Source: Syngnathus acus
Lineage: Eukaryota > Chordata > Actinopteri > Syngnathiformes > Syngnathidae
NCBI RefSeq assembly: GCF_901709675.1
Contig: NC_051098.1
Span: 15,743,464-15,807,463 of the forward strand
Direction of reading: 5' to 3'
Length of the DNA stretch: 64,000 nt
Positions 1-12,570 of this stretch are shown here, piece after piece (the stretch's first letter is position 1; the number at the start of each line of letters is the position of its first letter). The notes beneath the pieces were generated by a model. It ran no database searches. It was given only the letters and a program-made list of their open reading frames with translations, and was not told the DNA's origin. The translations under genes and the position numbers were made by a program.

Positions 1-3000
1 GTGAGATCCTCAGCGGGGGTATCGAGTGTGTGAGCAGTGTGTGTGAACCCGCAGGTTGGAATACACTCGCTATTGTGCGATTATGTCTCCGGAGATGTTT
101 TTGTATCGCCGAGTGGATTTCCTTTTTTTTTTTTGCAACCATTCATGAAAAGGCAAAAGAGGGCAAAACTGTTTTGTTCGCGCATGCTAGCAGGTGACTA
201 GCGTGTTTGCAGAAGGTCACCCGCTATTAGCTCAGCGCCACAACCTTGTCGCAAACTTTTCCCGTCTAATTCCGACAGCTGGAAACCAGCAGTCTGTGTT
301 TTTTTTTGGTGTGTTTGGGTTCTGCTTGGCTCATTCCGTCTTGTTTCCACGATTGGTACCCCCTTTTTTTTCTTTAAAGACTATCGCAGGTCATCAAACG
401 TTTCCCGTCTACGCCTGGAGAACAAGTAGGCCAGTGTCTGCCTTCCAGAGCGAGTGTGGGCGTACGTAGATGCATGGCTGCGGAACCACACCCTGGACAC
501 GCTCTTAAGCAAACACCCAAAGAATGAGAACGGACCTCTGGCTTGTCGTGACAGCGCCGTGCGACCGGCCGGGCCTGCGAGAGAGAGTTGAGTGAACATG
601 ACGGAGCTCCAGCTGCTCAGAGTGGGGAGCCATTTTTTTTTTTTTACTCTGCTGTTATTACTGGCCAAATTCTTCTTTGGAGATGCCTTTCCAAATGCCT
701 GAGATAGTTTTAAAGGGCTGAGATCTTTCTCAGGGTGTACAACTCCCTCTCACCTCCTCTGTGATTGATTTGCCGACTTTGCAACCAACGAGCGGACATA
801 AATTACATCAAGCTGCATTAGAACCATATGTTGGGCCAAAGTTGACCTCTGCATTTTGATGCCTATATATAAAACATTATCATCACCGGTGCTATTTGCT
901 GTGGTGTATTTCACTTTCTCTCTCCTGCCTGCTTTGTTTCTCTTTTTCTCCCAGTGTCAGTTTGTACAGTGGCGTCTGCATCTCCGTTTCAGCTCCGTCT
1001 CAATGGACCCACTGTACCGTGTTTGCTCTTACTCGCTGGCAAACAGCTCCTCTTTTCTCAGGGGCCCTGGCCGGCACCGTGCTGGATCAGAGCCCTGAAT
1101 GCAGGACTACTACAGTTTCAGACGTGTGTGTCGACTGTGCCTCCGTCCGTGTTGACTCCACACACATGTAAAGCTCACATGCCATTACAAATAGTGATCT
1201 CGCTATGTGCCTCTGTTGTTAGTAAGGTTCCCCCACAGGCTCTTTTAAGTCATCAATGCACTTCAGTTTTCATTTTTTTAAAAACATATTGAATTGGGTT
1301 TATTTCACGTCAAACTGGCATACTGTACCTAAACGTTTTTTTTTAATAGAGTAAAGAACAGACTGTGTGTCACGCCACCTCCCGTTCCTTTAATCCAGAT
1401 CTGCTGAGTCATGACCTGAAAAATGAATGCCACGTTGTCTCGTTGGTATCGTTCTTATGCCGACATGTGAAAATATATCCGCTTAAAGCCTCCGCTCGCT
1501 GGAATACATCCCACTGGGTTGATGCAGAGCTTTCTGCAGACTAGAGGGAAGATTTGTTTTGGAGGCGTTAGCAAAACTAGCTAGCTAACCGCACGAGGCA
1601 GTTGTGCCAGATAGCTGCTGATGCGAACGAATGCACTCAATTTCTTATAGCGGGGCAGGAGGCGATTCACGCTGGCCTCCAAAGTGAATCACGTGGTGCC
1701 ATTTTAGCCACGGCCCTTAAAAACGAAGCGCTAAATAGTTCTGTCTTTGGCTTAGCTTTAAACGTATAGAAGTGGTTCAGAAAATAGGATAGACGTATCA
1801 TTTTATTAGGGCTCTTGAGAGGGAAAAACATGAAAAGGTCTAAACCGAGACAAGGATCCTTAGTCACATGTCAGAGGAGGTGTGCAAGAAAAGACAGCAG
1901 AGCCTTATAGAAAAGAAAAAAAAAAGACGCAACCCGAGGGCAAAGAACACTCGGCCAGTGATTCACCGTGCTCCGAATGTCCTTCCAAATTAAGTTATAC
2001 TCCTTTTTTTATTTAATATAATCCTCCGATCTGTCCAAGCTTTCCGCGGGACACGTAAATGTTCCTCTTGGCTGGTGTTGCCAGACCTAGGTAGGGCGTG
2101 AGGAAGGCGATTATTAGTCTTTGGGTGTGCTTTAACCCACTTAGCACACCATCTCAAGGACTCCTGCCAAAACGGTGAGATTAGTGCCTTTAATCCTCCT
2201 CTCCGAGTGAGCTGATAGGTCGCATCTCGCAGCTGCTCCGCCCGTCTTAGCGTCCGGAAACGCTCAAGTGTCACACGGTGTAAAATAACTTCAGCGGGAC
2301 GTTTTTGTGACGCAAGTGTGGATATGCGCATCTTTCAGTGAGTCGAGAGATGCGCGTCAACTCGAGGCAATTTCCTGCTCTCACAAAAGTCCCTCCCGCT
2401 GCTGTTTGAAGTGAGTGTTTACTCCCCCCCCCCCTCCCTCCTTTTAAAATTCTGCTCTGCTGGGCTTTTGACCCCAGGCTCCTAACTGCAGTCTACTCAA
2501 AACTCAGGCGAGTTCATCCTCTGCCAGAGTCACACGCCTTTGTTCCCTAAATTATTCCGAGCCCCCCCCTCCCTTAATAAAACTGGCTCACGCAGCCACG
2601 TTCTTTGCATTCTTGATGTGGTCCCCACATGGACGGGGATGGCTTGAAAAAATGTCGACCGCACCATCTTTCCAACAGGCCTTCGAGTGGAAGTTGTTAA
2701 GGGTAATGCGGGTGTCAACTGCAATGCGCCCAGGCGGGATTTAGAGCCCAAACACATGGTGTGTGTGTGTGTGGGTTTTTTGTTTTTTTTAAAAGAGGAA
2801 ATCTGCAAGTAAAACAAGTGATTATCTGCCTAAATTAAAGGACTCTACATTAAGCTTTGGTCTGCCTAAGAGATAGCAGCAGGCCGTACTAAGGCTTGAA
2901 AAACGAACCATTTTTTTCTCGTGTATGTTGTGATGAAAGTCAAGTTGGGGTCAATTAATCAATGACGTCATGATTCATTTTTATGTCAGTTTGGCTGTGA

Positions 3001-6000
3001 CGACCGTGTTTAGGAGATTGTAATTTGAAAGCATCTCGCAAAAGTGTAAACATTTCAAACAAACACTGCCTAAAATGGCTGTATGCAAAAAAAAAAAACA
3101 TTCAGTCCACCCAAAAAAAGATTCTGAAGTGTCTCTTGTGTTTAAGTGAAGAAAATGATCCCTCATAAAAAAAAAAATCCCCTCTAGAACCTTCTAACGC
3201 CCATTTCAAACCGTCTAAACAAGTGCACCTGCTTCTTTTGTTGAAACAATCCCAAATTGCACTTTGTTGATTCTGTAAGTGATAACAGAGTTGCACCTAA
3301 TTATTGCTCCAGGGTTATCGTCATCATTTTGAACCACACGCTAACAGTTAGCCTCGTCTCTGTAAATTGGCTCTCAAATTGCTAACGGGGGTTAGCTCCA
3401 TGTGGTTTGAAGCCACTTCCATTTCCTGCTAATCAGTTTCCTTCTCAAGAACATGTAAGCGAGAGGGCGTGATAAAGACCCCTGGCTTCACTTGTCTCTC
3501 AGCGGGTGCAACTGTCGGGATTTGCACCTATTGTGTATCCCTGTGTGAAGCTTGTGTGTGTTGGGGCGGGGGTTGCTTGAGCAGCAGCCCTGTCATTGTA
3601 GGTTTATGTCTGGACTCCCCCTCCTACCTCCCCCATGACAAAGCATACTCATGGCAGAAATGGGGTCAGCCACTCTTGTCTCCATTGCTGTCTCGTCCTT
3701 CTCTCAGATTTGTCCATCTCTCCCCACGTTTTTTCTGATCTGGTATCAATTATTCACTTCAGTATTATCTCCAATATTTGGAATATATTAAACGTGTTGA
3801 CTTTTTGCAACGATGGCATATAATAGTGTTTGTTTATACACACCACATGGCAGGTTTCCTTGTTTACACAAGGAAGGCCGTTGGAAAAGGGGGGGATACA
3901 AAACCGTCCCATTCGAACTGTTGTCAGAAACGGGCCGATTGTTGGACAGGAAGGTCTGGTCATAAATACGCCGTGTATTGCCGACAACAAAAAGAAACTC
4001 CACAAGCATTATTAATCTTTGAACTCATTCACCAAATTGCCCTGGAATTCAACATTTTTTGACTGATCTTCCTAGTCACGTTTCATTTTCTGCAAGCTAT
4101 TGACACTCGTAGCAAGTTCATCCGTCTCTGAAAAGTTGAAACTTGTGATTTATGTTCCTGCCATCTTCAGTCTGTTGCTTGTCCTCGAGTAAAATCCCCT
4201 TTCTTATCTTTTGACTTGAATGAACCCGCACCTGCTCCTTGTGTTAGCACCTGAACCTAGCACGCCCTCCTACACCCTCCCATTCAAAACACAACAAAAA
4301 GTAGCTCCAGCTCGTTTGAACTAGTTCAGCCGTGTTAGCTGGAGAACAAACTCAAAAGGAACAACAACATACCGTGCAGTTTATATAAACGTGCGTTTGT
4401 ACACACCTCAACGTACACGGTTGCTTGTCGTGACACACGCCCAGCAAACAGCTTGCACACACAGGGAGATCTGCAATTCCCCGCGTGTGTTTATTTGGAC
4501 TTCCTGTCCGTCTGTCTTGGAACCATGTCTCTCGGCACCCGTTGCGTGTGTTTACGTTGACCAACATGCTCAGTCAAACCATCTGAAATTGGGTCTCGTC
4601 CTTTTGTGACGTCTGCAGTGACTCACAACAACAGTGGAACTAGCTCGCCTGGTTTGCTCGTCCGTCGCCCTTCCTGCGGCGCGCTGCAACCGAGCAGTAT
4701 TTCCCGTTTTGCCAGGAGCCCGCTAACAGCACAATGTCTCAATACACTAAGGTCCAAACCGCTTGCTACCATTGGGTGCAAGGCCTTTATTGAATTGTAC
4801 TGTTAGTCAGTCCACGGATTGTTGCACACGCTCCAAGTGACCCCACCAGGCGCTCGGTATTCATAATTGTTGACGCATCAGTCCGAGTAGGTGGATAAAA
4901 CGAGGACAACGGTGTCACTTGTCATTAATCAACCGAGTCAAACACAACTAATGGCGACTAGCGGTGGTGCCCACGGCACAACTCTGCTCTAGTCTCTTTT
5001 TTTTCTTCTAATCTCTCACTCATGACGGCAACATAATTATGTCAGTAAAAAGCACAAGTCGATTAGTCAGCTGCATTCATCGTTATTAAGCCAATTCAAT
5101 TTCTCGTGTTGGTCAAAATGATGATTTTTCTGCTTTTGTCAGGATTTAATCGAATGTAAAGTTGTTGTCTTGCAAAAAGAAATGTTTTCTAAATTTGACA
5201 CAGCAAAGAGAAGACTGAGGCTTGAAATTATGAATGAAAAAAATATATTTGTGTTTATTAAACTTTCCAGTGGCTGGACTATTTTATTTCCCACGGCAAG
5301 AATGAGGCAATCTCAAGTAGCTCGCTCACCGCATGTCGCAATTGCAAATAATTGCTGACACAGACATTTTTCTCGTATAATTGGGAAGTGGGCGATGCTT
5401 TAGCCATGTCCCAAAAATATCAAGAAAACTAAAACAAAGGATGACATGAACGTTTATCAATTTCATGCTCGCTTGCTAGGCTTTGAGAAAAGAAAAAAAA
5501 AGACTGATTTGATAGTTTGGAGTGTCTTGGCTATTGCTGGAGCGGATTCTTAGCCTTAAATTCCCTTTTTTGACTCCTCTTGTTGCCTTGCGCTGATTAA
5601 ATCATCTGATCCAGAATGAAGGATTGTGCTTTAGGAATTTTTGATTAAGACTTGGCCCTAGCTCGACCTCCTCCTGATCCGGTCCCTAGAAGTACTGAGA
5701 TGCTAGTCCAAAGCTCGGACATGAGTCTGAGAGCGGGAGAAGGGGGGGCTGCTCAAGTGAGAGCTTACATCTGCTAAATCCATTGAATTCTACTCTATAT
5801 CCAATTGGTTTGGATCGCCCCGGATCAAAATAATACAGCGTGATTAATTTTCTTTATTGGTCATTTTTTGTCAAGGCTGTAATTTGTGGGCGTTCTATTT
5901 ATCACTTAGGGTCAACAAACAATTACGAACATCTGTCACGGGAACCCCCGTAAAGCGCCACAAATTACAACCGCCAAGCGGACCGTAAACATAAAGGATG

Positions 6001-8204
6001 GCCTCAGTCAAGATGATTTCATCTTTCTGGTTTATTATGTATTTCGTGTTACTTGTTAACATGGCAAGTCGCTATTCAAACATCACATGAGAATCACGAC
6101 TTGACCTCAAGGTGCTTTCGAGTGCGCAGAAACGAAGAGCGGCTTTTAGTAGATTTGGTCGTTAGCACGTCTTCCTCAGCCTCCCCCCCCGTTTAACGTC
6201 TTCACTCCCCCCCCTCCCCCGTGGCCTCCGCTTCCTGGGGCCTCGTCATCGGTTAGCCTCATTAGTCTGTCACTGCTCTTACTCGGTTACAGGAAGAACC
6301 TTGAAACAACTCGCAGCACCTCACACGGACATTTCCGCTGTAAAAATGAAGAAAAAAAATTTGGATCGCCTGAGGTCGAACGCAATTTGTTCTGAGAGAA
6401 AAATAAGAATGAATTTTGAAAACGTTCTTTCCACCTAGTCATGTGATATGTTTACCTGTGAAATCAACACTGCCGCTCTAATTCCTGTAAAAGGAATTAT
6501 GCTTATCCTGCAAAGATTGCACTCTGATTACACAAATATAACAGATTACAGCTCGCGGCTTTTTTTTTTTTTTTTTAACGATTATCTCGGAACATTGACG
6601 TTTGCCGTCAGGCGTTAATACTCTTTGATGGCTCTGGAAAAAAACCAAACCCAAACCAGTTTTTCCAACTTCTACCAATGATTCCATACTTGTTGATCCT
6701 CCAAACCTGACAGACTGAAAATGACAGATGCGTTTCAAGTCGTGGCAACGCTGTCACGAACTTATCTGGGAATGCTCGTCATTTTGAATGGGGAGCAAAT
6801 TTAACATCATGCCCAATTATGAATGCACAACTCAATGTCAAGGTAGCAGGAAGCTTTTTCTCAATGGCTCGAGTCCAACCCCCCCTTCCCCGATAGCGAG
6901 CTAGCTTCCCCTGAGACGTCTGCATGAGAGCTACAACAGCTGTGATGGTGCACCCGTCAATACCGCCGCTACGTGGAAACATATCTAGTCCCACCGCACA
7001 CCCACGGGGGCCACAAGCTGGGGGGGGGGGTCGCAACGCGGCTCCTTTATTGTCTGCCCTCCTGCATGAGTTTGCATTGTCAGCAGTCAGATGTTTATCT
7101 TTCTTCTTATGATTAGAGTCTTTTGTTTTGTTCACGCCATCTTAGCTAAGCCGTTGGCTAAGCTCCTTTTCTGGTGATGCGTTGAGCTTTGTCTTGCAGC
7201 ATATCGATAAAACTTCACAAAATAAGATCTTTAATTGGTGGGAGCAGGGAGAGTCTTGCTTTGTGGTTAAATCCATTTTATTAATGCTCTTGGGCAAGAA
7301 AGTTTGTGGAATAGGAAAAAAAAAATGGTGTTTTTCAATAAAAGCAACAATTGGACAGAAAGAGGAAGCTGATTGTTTGTCAGCGCTTAGGAATGCATCT
7401 GACATTTCTTTCAAGACAGGATGCGCTTCTGACTTCCAGAAACCCGGCGACAGGCACGCAGTAACTCCCTGACAAATTCGAGATGGTAATCGCGCTGTGT
7501 TCCGTCAGACACCTGACGCCAAGAGACTCGCTTTGATGGCCCGAGAGAGACAGAGGGAGGCGTGTCTCTGATATTTAGAAAACAGCAGTGTTGCATGTAG
7601 TTACATGTATGTACTAAAGCTCTAATGTCACCATTTTTAGCCTCTTTGAAACAAATATAATACACTTAAAAAAAGTTTCTAAACTGAGCGATTAAATGAC
7701 TACCCCAATAATAGTAATTTTTTGCCCAAATAATGAATGCCTGTGAGTATTCTTAATTTATCTGTCTACATGTGTTGCTGCACCATATTTGTTCAGATAG
7801 CGAATACATGAATAAAGTACTTCGTCGATTCACAAAGTCTGTAGAGCGGGCGGATGGACAGCCTGCTTCGACACTGATTGGATAATTATTAGGGAGGGGC
7901 AAAGAGTGAGCTCCAGACATAGCCAGGTCCCTCCATGCTAATCCCCCCCCGTACTTACTCTGTCAACAGGTCCACGTTGTGCAGATGTAAATCTCAAAGC
8001 CGTCTGCCGAGCGTGGCATATGGCCGCCTAATTCACTGTAACGTGCGAGACAACCATCTATAGCAGGGGTCTCCAAACTACGGTCAGTTTTTATTGGCCC
8101 GCGGGCCGCAGTCCCATTTGCCCCCCCCCCCCCCTGAGCTATAGAAATGCCAGGAATTTGCACAATTGGATGGTGTTATAAGTAGCAGATGCTTGCTTGA
8201 TGAG

Positions 8205-8480
8205 CACCCCGGCCGGCCGTGAGCTTTTCCCACTTCTTTCAGCTCATTTCGACACGCCTCGGCGGTTCGGCGGCACGTGGCCGCGAGGAGCGCGGCCTGA
8301 CCGGCGTGCTCACGACCCGAGTTCCAAAGTGGATTTTGCCGCAGTCTGCTGCATTGCGAGGCGGCCACCTTAATGTGCATCACAGTAGTGCGTCTTATTA
8401 TTTATCACGCTCAGGTTGTGTGCCCCCGTTGCACGCGGCCCGCCGCCCACACCGCACGGCCCCTCCGCACCTACCCGTTT
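8205..8480. promoter_or_regulatory. CpG-rich island-like stretch, possible promoter or enhancer
   Basis: CpG dinucleotides are dense here compared with the AT-rich flanks. No protein similarity is seen in the overlapping frames. It lies about 4 kb upstream of the first coding exon of sipa1l3, so it could be an alternative promoter or non-coding first exon of that gene. A CpG-rich repeat remnant is an equally simple explanation, because a repeat-like segment with a CCCGCGGGCCGC motif lies just upstream at 8097-8110. Confidence 0.25.
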
Positions 8481-8765
8481 CTATGGCGACCGCTAACGGC
8501 ATAATGATCCTACAGCGACAAGCAGCCCTCTCTGAGTGGTTTTGGTGAAAGGAGCAGTGTGGATTGTGGGTGATTTCATCAATGCATTCTCCTCTCATCA
8601 TCCCCCACGACCACAGTAGCTTTCAGTATTTCAGAAATTTGGAGTTGGTCCAAATTATTTTGTGACCTCCATTTAGTTTGGCAGGCATGGATTCACCTTT
8701 TGGATGCTGTTTGGTGACCAGATAAAAACAACATTTTGAACAATTCACTTTACATTTTAGGTAGG

Positions 8766-8850
8766 CCAGGGCTGCAACTATTGAATATTTTTAGAATCGA
8801 TTATTCTGCTGCAATGCGTCTTTGAATCGATATTTTTATTGTCTGGTAAC
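8766..8850. mobile_element. hAT-like MITE fragment
   Basis: The segment begins with CAGGGCTGCAACTA and continues with repeated AATCGAT/TCGATT words, the usual look of one abundant class of fish non-autonomous hAT elements. Only one end is recognisable and no target-site duplication was found, so it is a decayed fragment. Assigned from memory of the family's appearance, not from a database search. Confidence 0.4.
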
Positions 8851-9778
8851 GCAAGAAGTCATCGGCATATTTAGATTCCCATTTGTCTGGTTTTTTATTT
8901 TTGCCAAGTCAATCTTATTTATAACGCGCCAAATCACAAAGGTTTTCTCAAGGCAGGTTTTGTGGGAGAACAATGAGCACCATCACCAACAATGACACTT
9001 CCATGATGACAACCACACCGTCATTATGACTATGTTAATAATGACACATTCCGACCCCCCCGTATTGTTGAACTTGGGATGAGCCAGCCAGACCAGTTCC
9101 ATTTCTCCCGCGCAGTTATCCTTATTTCGACTGACGTTTGACGTTGAATGTTCTGCCGTAATAAAAAAAAAAAAGCCGGGCAAGACTTTCTCCACTTCTC
9201 CCTTTTTTAGAAGCGTGACGTCTACTTTGTTGCAAGTCATCTTTGCAAACTGGCTGTTCCCCTCAAATGACACTCGCCTCTCTTTCCACCCTAATTTCAT
9301 TTTAATGAAGCTCGTCTCCGCGGGGAGCTGAGCCACGTGCGAGCCTTCGTCATCAGCCTCATTTTCCATTTAAAGAGCAGGCTGCGATGACAATGGCGGC
9401 GGCGGCGGAGAGCAGGAAAAGGCATCTTGAAAGTCTCGGGATTGTGAATGGCGCAGCCCCCTCCCCTTCTCCATTGGGGGTTCCCTCCCCCTTTACACGT
9501 GCTACTACAGCATAACAAGCAAACGCCGTGGCTTTATTTTTTTTCTTCCCAAGGCGTAAAATCAATATGCTTTTATCCTTCACACAAGGAACACACTTAA
9601 GTGTTGTTAGCCTCATCGAATTCAGAACCAGGCGCTCTCTCTATCCAATTAATCCTCTGAAATATGTATGCAGTAGAGATTACTTCGTTCTGACGGTATG
9701 GGAGTTTATTTCAATCTTTTTGTACAAATGTTTTTTTTTGACATAGTGTATAAAGTGCTGAAGGTTTTATTTTGATAC

Positions 9779-9883
9779 CACAGCATACCAAGAAACGCTT
9801 CCGCAAGGCGATGATTCACGATTAGGTCATCCATGGTTTCATTGGTATGCTGTGAGGCTTCACCAAGTGTGTCCTTGGTGAAG
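9779..9883. other. Two adjacent perfect-stem hairpins
   Basis: CACAGCATACCAA at 9779-9791 is the exact inverted complement of TTGGTATGCTGTG at 9842-9854, and the stem can extend inward through GAAAC/GTTTC with one bulged A. Directly downstream, CTTCACCAAG (9858-9867) and CTTGGTGAAG (9874-9883) form a perfect 10 bp stem with a 6 nt loop. They could be a structured RNA, a miRNA-like precursor, or the remnant of an inverted-repeat element; no known family was recognised. Confidence 0.35.
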
Positions 9884-11607
9884 GGATTGCGTGCACTTGG
9901 AATATAATTATGGCTGTTTAGGCCTCCATTTTTCTTTTCTATGCGAAAGCTGATTATAAACGGTGTTGTTTTTGCTCTTTACGTCACACCACTGAAATAA
10001 TCCTAAACTTTGGAGCTACTTCTGTATCCTTCTTTTCCCGCAGCAATCTGATTTAAAAATGCCTTTTTGTGTGCCTCAGCTGTTTTTTGACAGCAACGCT
10101 CACACAATCACTGACCCCCTTAGCTTCCTCTCCCATCAGCTAAAGATACTGCCGTTAAGCATGCTGCGCTAGGTTAAGCGAGCCCCAATTGATCTGTATT
10201 GATTGGAAGTGTATTTGTCCGACACTGATGGGCCTCCCCCTCGGGATATTATGTCTGCCGATTCCCACTACCCCCGTCTCTCTATTGTGTGTCCTACTTG
10301 TATTCCTGACGTCCTCCCCCTTCTGTTCTTTGACCCCACCTCACATGCTGCACAATCCCTTTTCAATACTGTAGAATGATCGTCAAACGAGGAGTATGTG
10401 TGTGAGAGTCGTACGGTCTACAAAATTGAGACGCTTCAACTTTCACAGCTCGTCAGTACAGCACTAATATTGTTCATTCTATTCACTATAAACAATAGCG
10501 TTAGCTTCAAGCTATGTTGTCATTTTAAATAGAGAAAGCGTGCTGCTTTCTTTTGTTTGCTTTGACATTAAACTTCCAGCCTGCTCTACCAGAAGCTAAA
10601 TTGGCATCAATGTTTGATGCACAGTCGCCGGCCGGGGCAGCCGTATTGTCATTTGTCATATAATCTCCTCCTGTCAAATCACCTGTGCCGCCATCTGTTT
10701 TTCAAACCAGTTGCTGGATCTTGCCATTGTCATTTAATCCGCTATTGGTTTCATTTTTTCCATCATTGTTATTATTATTTATCTAAGTATTATTAATATT
10801 ATTATTAAAGTAATTTTTTTTAAGCAATTCAGCACTGAAATTAGAGTATATCAATTTTCAACCTCACCTACTGTGACCCAGACTAAATGATTCATTGATT
10901 ATTTTATGGACGTGATCACACTGACGTCATATAACAGTGGCGACCTTGTAGAGACGCACAATAAGGCTTCAGACGTCACTCTCAGAGGATTGTGTACAAT
11001 TTCATTTAATTGAGCGTGTGACAGTGACTGACAGTCAGGTGCACTCCTCTCCCATGAGCCGTCTGCTTCATCCATCCCATGACAGAGGTCATTGGTAAAG
11101 ATCAGACCACGCTGGCCCCCTCCGTCCGTCCGTCCGTCCGTCTCGCTTTCCGAGGCACATAATGAAGCCATTCTGAGGCGCCTGCAGCTGCGTCAGGATA
11201 ATCTGGGATTGAGCCTGATACTGGATCACAGGACTGCTCTCTGGATGAGCATGAAAGCGTGATCAGAGTGGTGGGGCGCCTTTTTTTTTTTTTCTTCCTT
11301 TACCATAGGCAAAATGTGTCAGAACTTGTGTTCACAGTGCACATATGTGTTCATATGAGGAAAGCAGTCATGGGACCAGAAGCGACTTTGCTGTCGCCTC
11401 ATAAAGTGCATTTGTTATTTCAGAGTGCATCAAAGCTGGTAAAACACAAAAGCTTCAAATGGAGGTCGAGGAAGCATACGATCATCACGCCAGTGGATTT
11501 GATGGACTTTGCTGTTAAATAAACAAACCCAAACAGTTAAGTAGACCTTTTGTTGATATTTGGGTTTTTTTTGGACCCAGTTGTAAATGTAGCAACGGCT
11601 ACGTCCA

Positions 11608-11910
11608 AAAGTCAAAGTCTGCTTTATTGTCAATTTCTTCACATGCCAAGACACAAAGAAATCGAAATGACGTTCCCACTATCCCACGGTGACAAGACAT
11701 AGTACACAACAAGTAAACAACACAAAAAATAAAAACAAGAAGGCACAAACAATGAATAAATAAGAGTGATGAATAAATAATAAATAAACAAATAACATAA
11801 TAAATAAGAGGAGCATAAATGGAGCAAGTGTGCATACAGCACATGTGAACTCTGCTCTGAGGACACACGAATCTGGAAGTAGCTAAACCAATCAACAAGA
11901 GGACACGCAC
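11608..11910 (-). mobile_element. LINE-like retroposon 3' end (degenerate)
   Basis: Read on the minus strand, the segment ends in a polyadenylation-like AATAAAG followed by a GACTTTGACTTT tail, and carries AAGAAATTGACAATAAAG-type words common in 3' ends of dispersed fish LINE copies. The interior is A/T-rich with many AAATAA repeats. No reverse transcriptase frame is present, so it is a 5'-truncated dead copy. The exact family is not certain. Confidence 0.4.
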
Positions 11911-12074
11911 TTCTCTCGCCTCAGTCTTAACACCTCTCGATTTTCACATACAGATGCTTAGTCACGACGACGTGCCGCGCTACGATTTTGGGATGCTCTC
12001 GATGTGGATTTGTGGTTCTGATATGAGCCGAGCGGTGCGGTGGAGCTGTGGGAGACCGCCGTGCCCGTAGGGTA

Positions 12075-12075
<1 letters not shown>

Positions 12076-12113
<38 letters not shown>
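12076..12113. repeat. (TG)n microsatellite
   Basis: About 19 uninterrupted GT dinucleotides lie 460 bp upstream of the sipa1l3 start codon, followed by a TGCGTGCACTTGAGTGCAC segment. Confidence 0.95.
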
Positions 12114-12117
<4 letters not shown>

Positions 12118-12380
12118 CACTTGAGTGCACAGTGTGAGTGATAATAACATCCCTTGTCAGCTTCCAGGAGCTTAGTCTCAACGGAAGAAATCCTCCGTCA
12201 TATCGATGCACCTTAATATGCTGTCTGTCTTTCGCTCGCCGTCGCACAGCTTAACATTTTTTTTTTTTTTTTTTTTTTAAATCGAATTGGTGCTCCGTTT
12301 TCCACTCGATTGAATTTAGGTCCCATGTTTGTGTTGTGAGTTAAACTTGTGAATGCTCATGATTGTTTTTCTCTTCTCAG

Positions 12381-12570
12381 ATTTTAATTGGACTTCTAGC
12401 AATCGAAGGAGGAGGTCCATGATGGATCAGTGAAGTGAGTTCTGTAGAAGAACAGGGATGTTTTTGGGTGTGGTGCCCCTTCCTCTCTGTTTTTTGCATC
12501 CTTCCTGACATGGGATGCCAGCCCCCTACCCACCTGGCCTCCATCTTGCCCTGAGCTCCCTGAGGGCACC
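12381..12570 (+). other. sipa1l3: 5' UTR part of sipa1l3 first coding exon
   Basis: A pyrimidine-rich acceptor (TTTTTCTCTTCTCAG) ends at 12380, so the exon with the start codon seems to begin at 12381 and carry 190 nt of 5' UTR. An upstream non-coding exon is therefore expected, but none could be placed. Confidence 0.55.

Larger units (their letters stand above)
1..12380. other. Non-coding region upstream of the first coding exon of sipa1l3
   Basis: No exon with recognisable protein similarity was found here on either strand; open frames are short and have no family signature. The region is most likely a 5' UTR intron and/or upstream DNA of sipa1l3, because a splice acceptor at 12379-12380 opens the exon carrying the start codon. 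It contains poly-T and poly-A tracts, a CCGT tetranucleotide run near 11121-11142, a TG repeat at 12076-12113, a CpG-rich stretch at about 8205-8480, two hairpins at 9779-9883, hAT-like repeat scraps near 8060 and 8766, and a LINE-like 3' end at 11608-11910. Some of it may be regulatory, but that cannot be shown from one sequence. Confidence 0.6.

Noticed and set aside
8060-8112. Possible end of an hAT-type element (GCAGGGGTCTCCAAACTACGG, CCCGCGGGCCGCAG)
   Set aside because: Resembles known hAT ends but only ~50 bp is recognisable and no second end or duplication was found, so it is not listed as an element.
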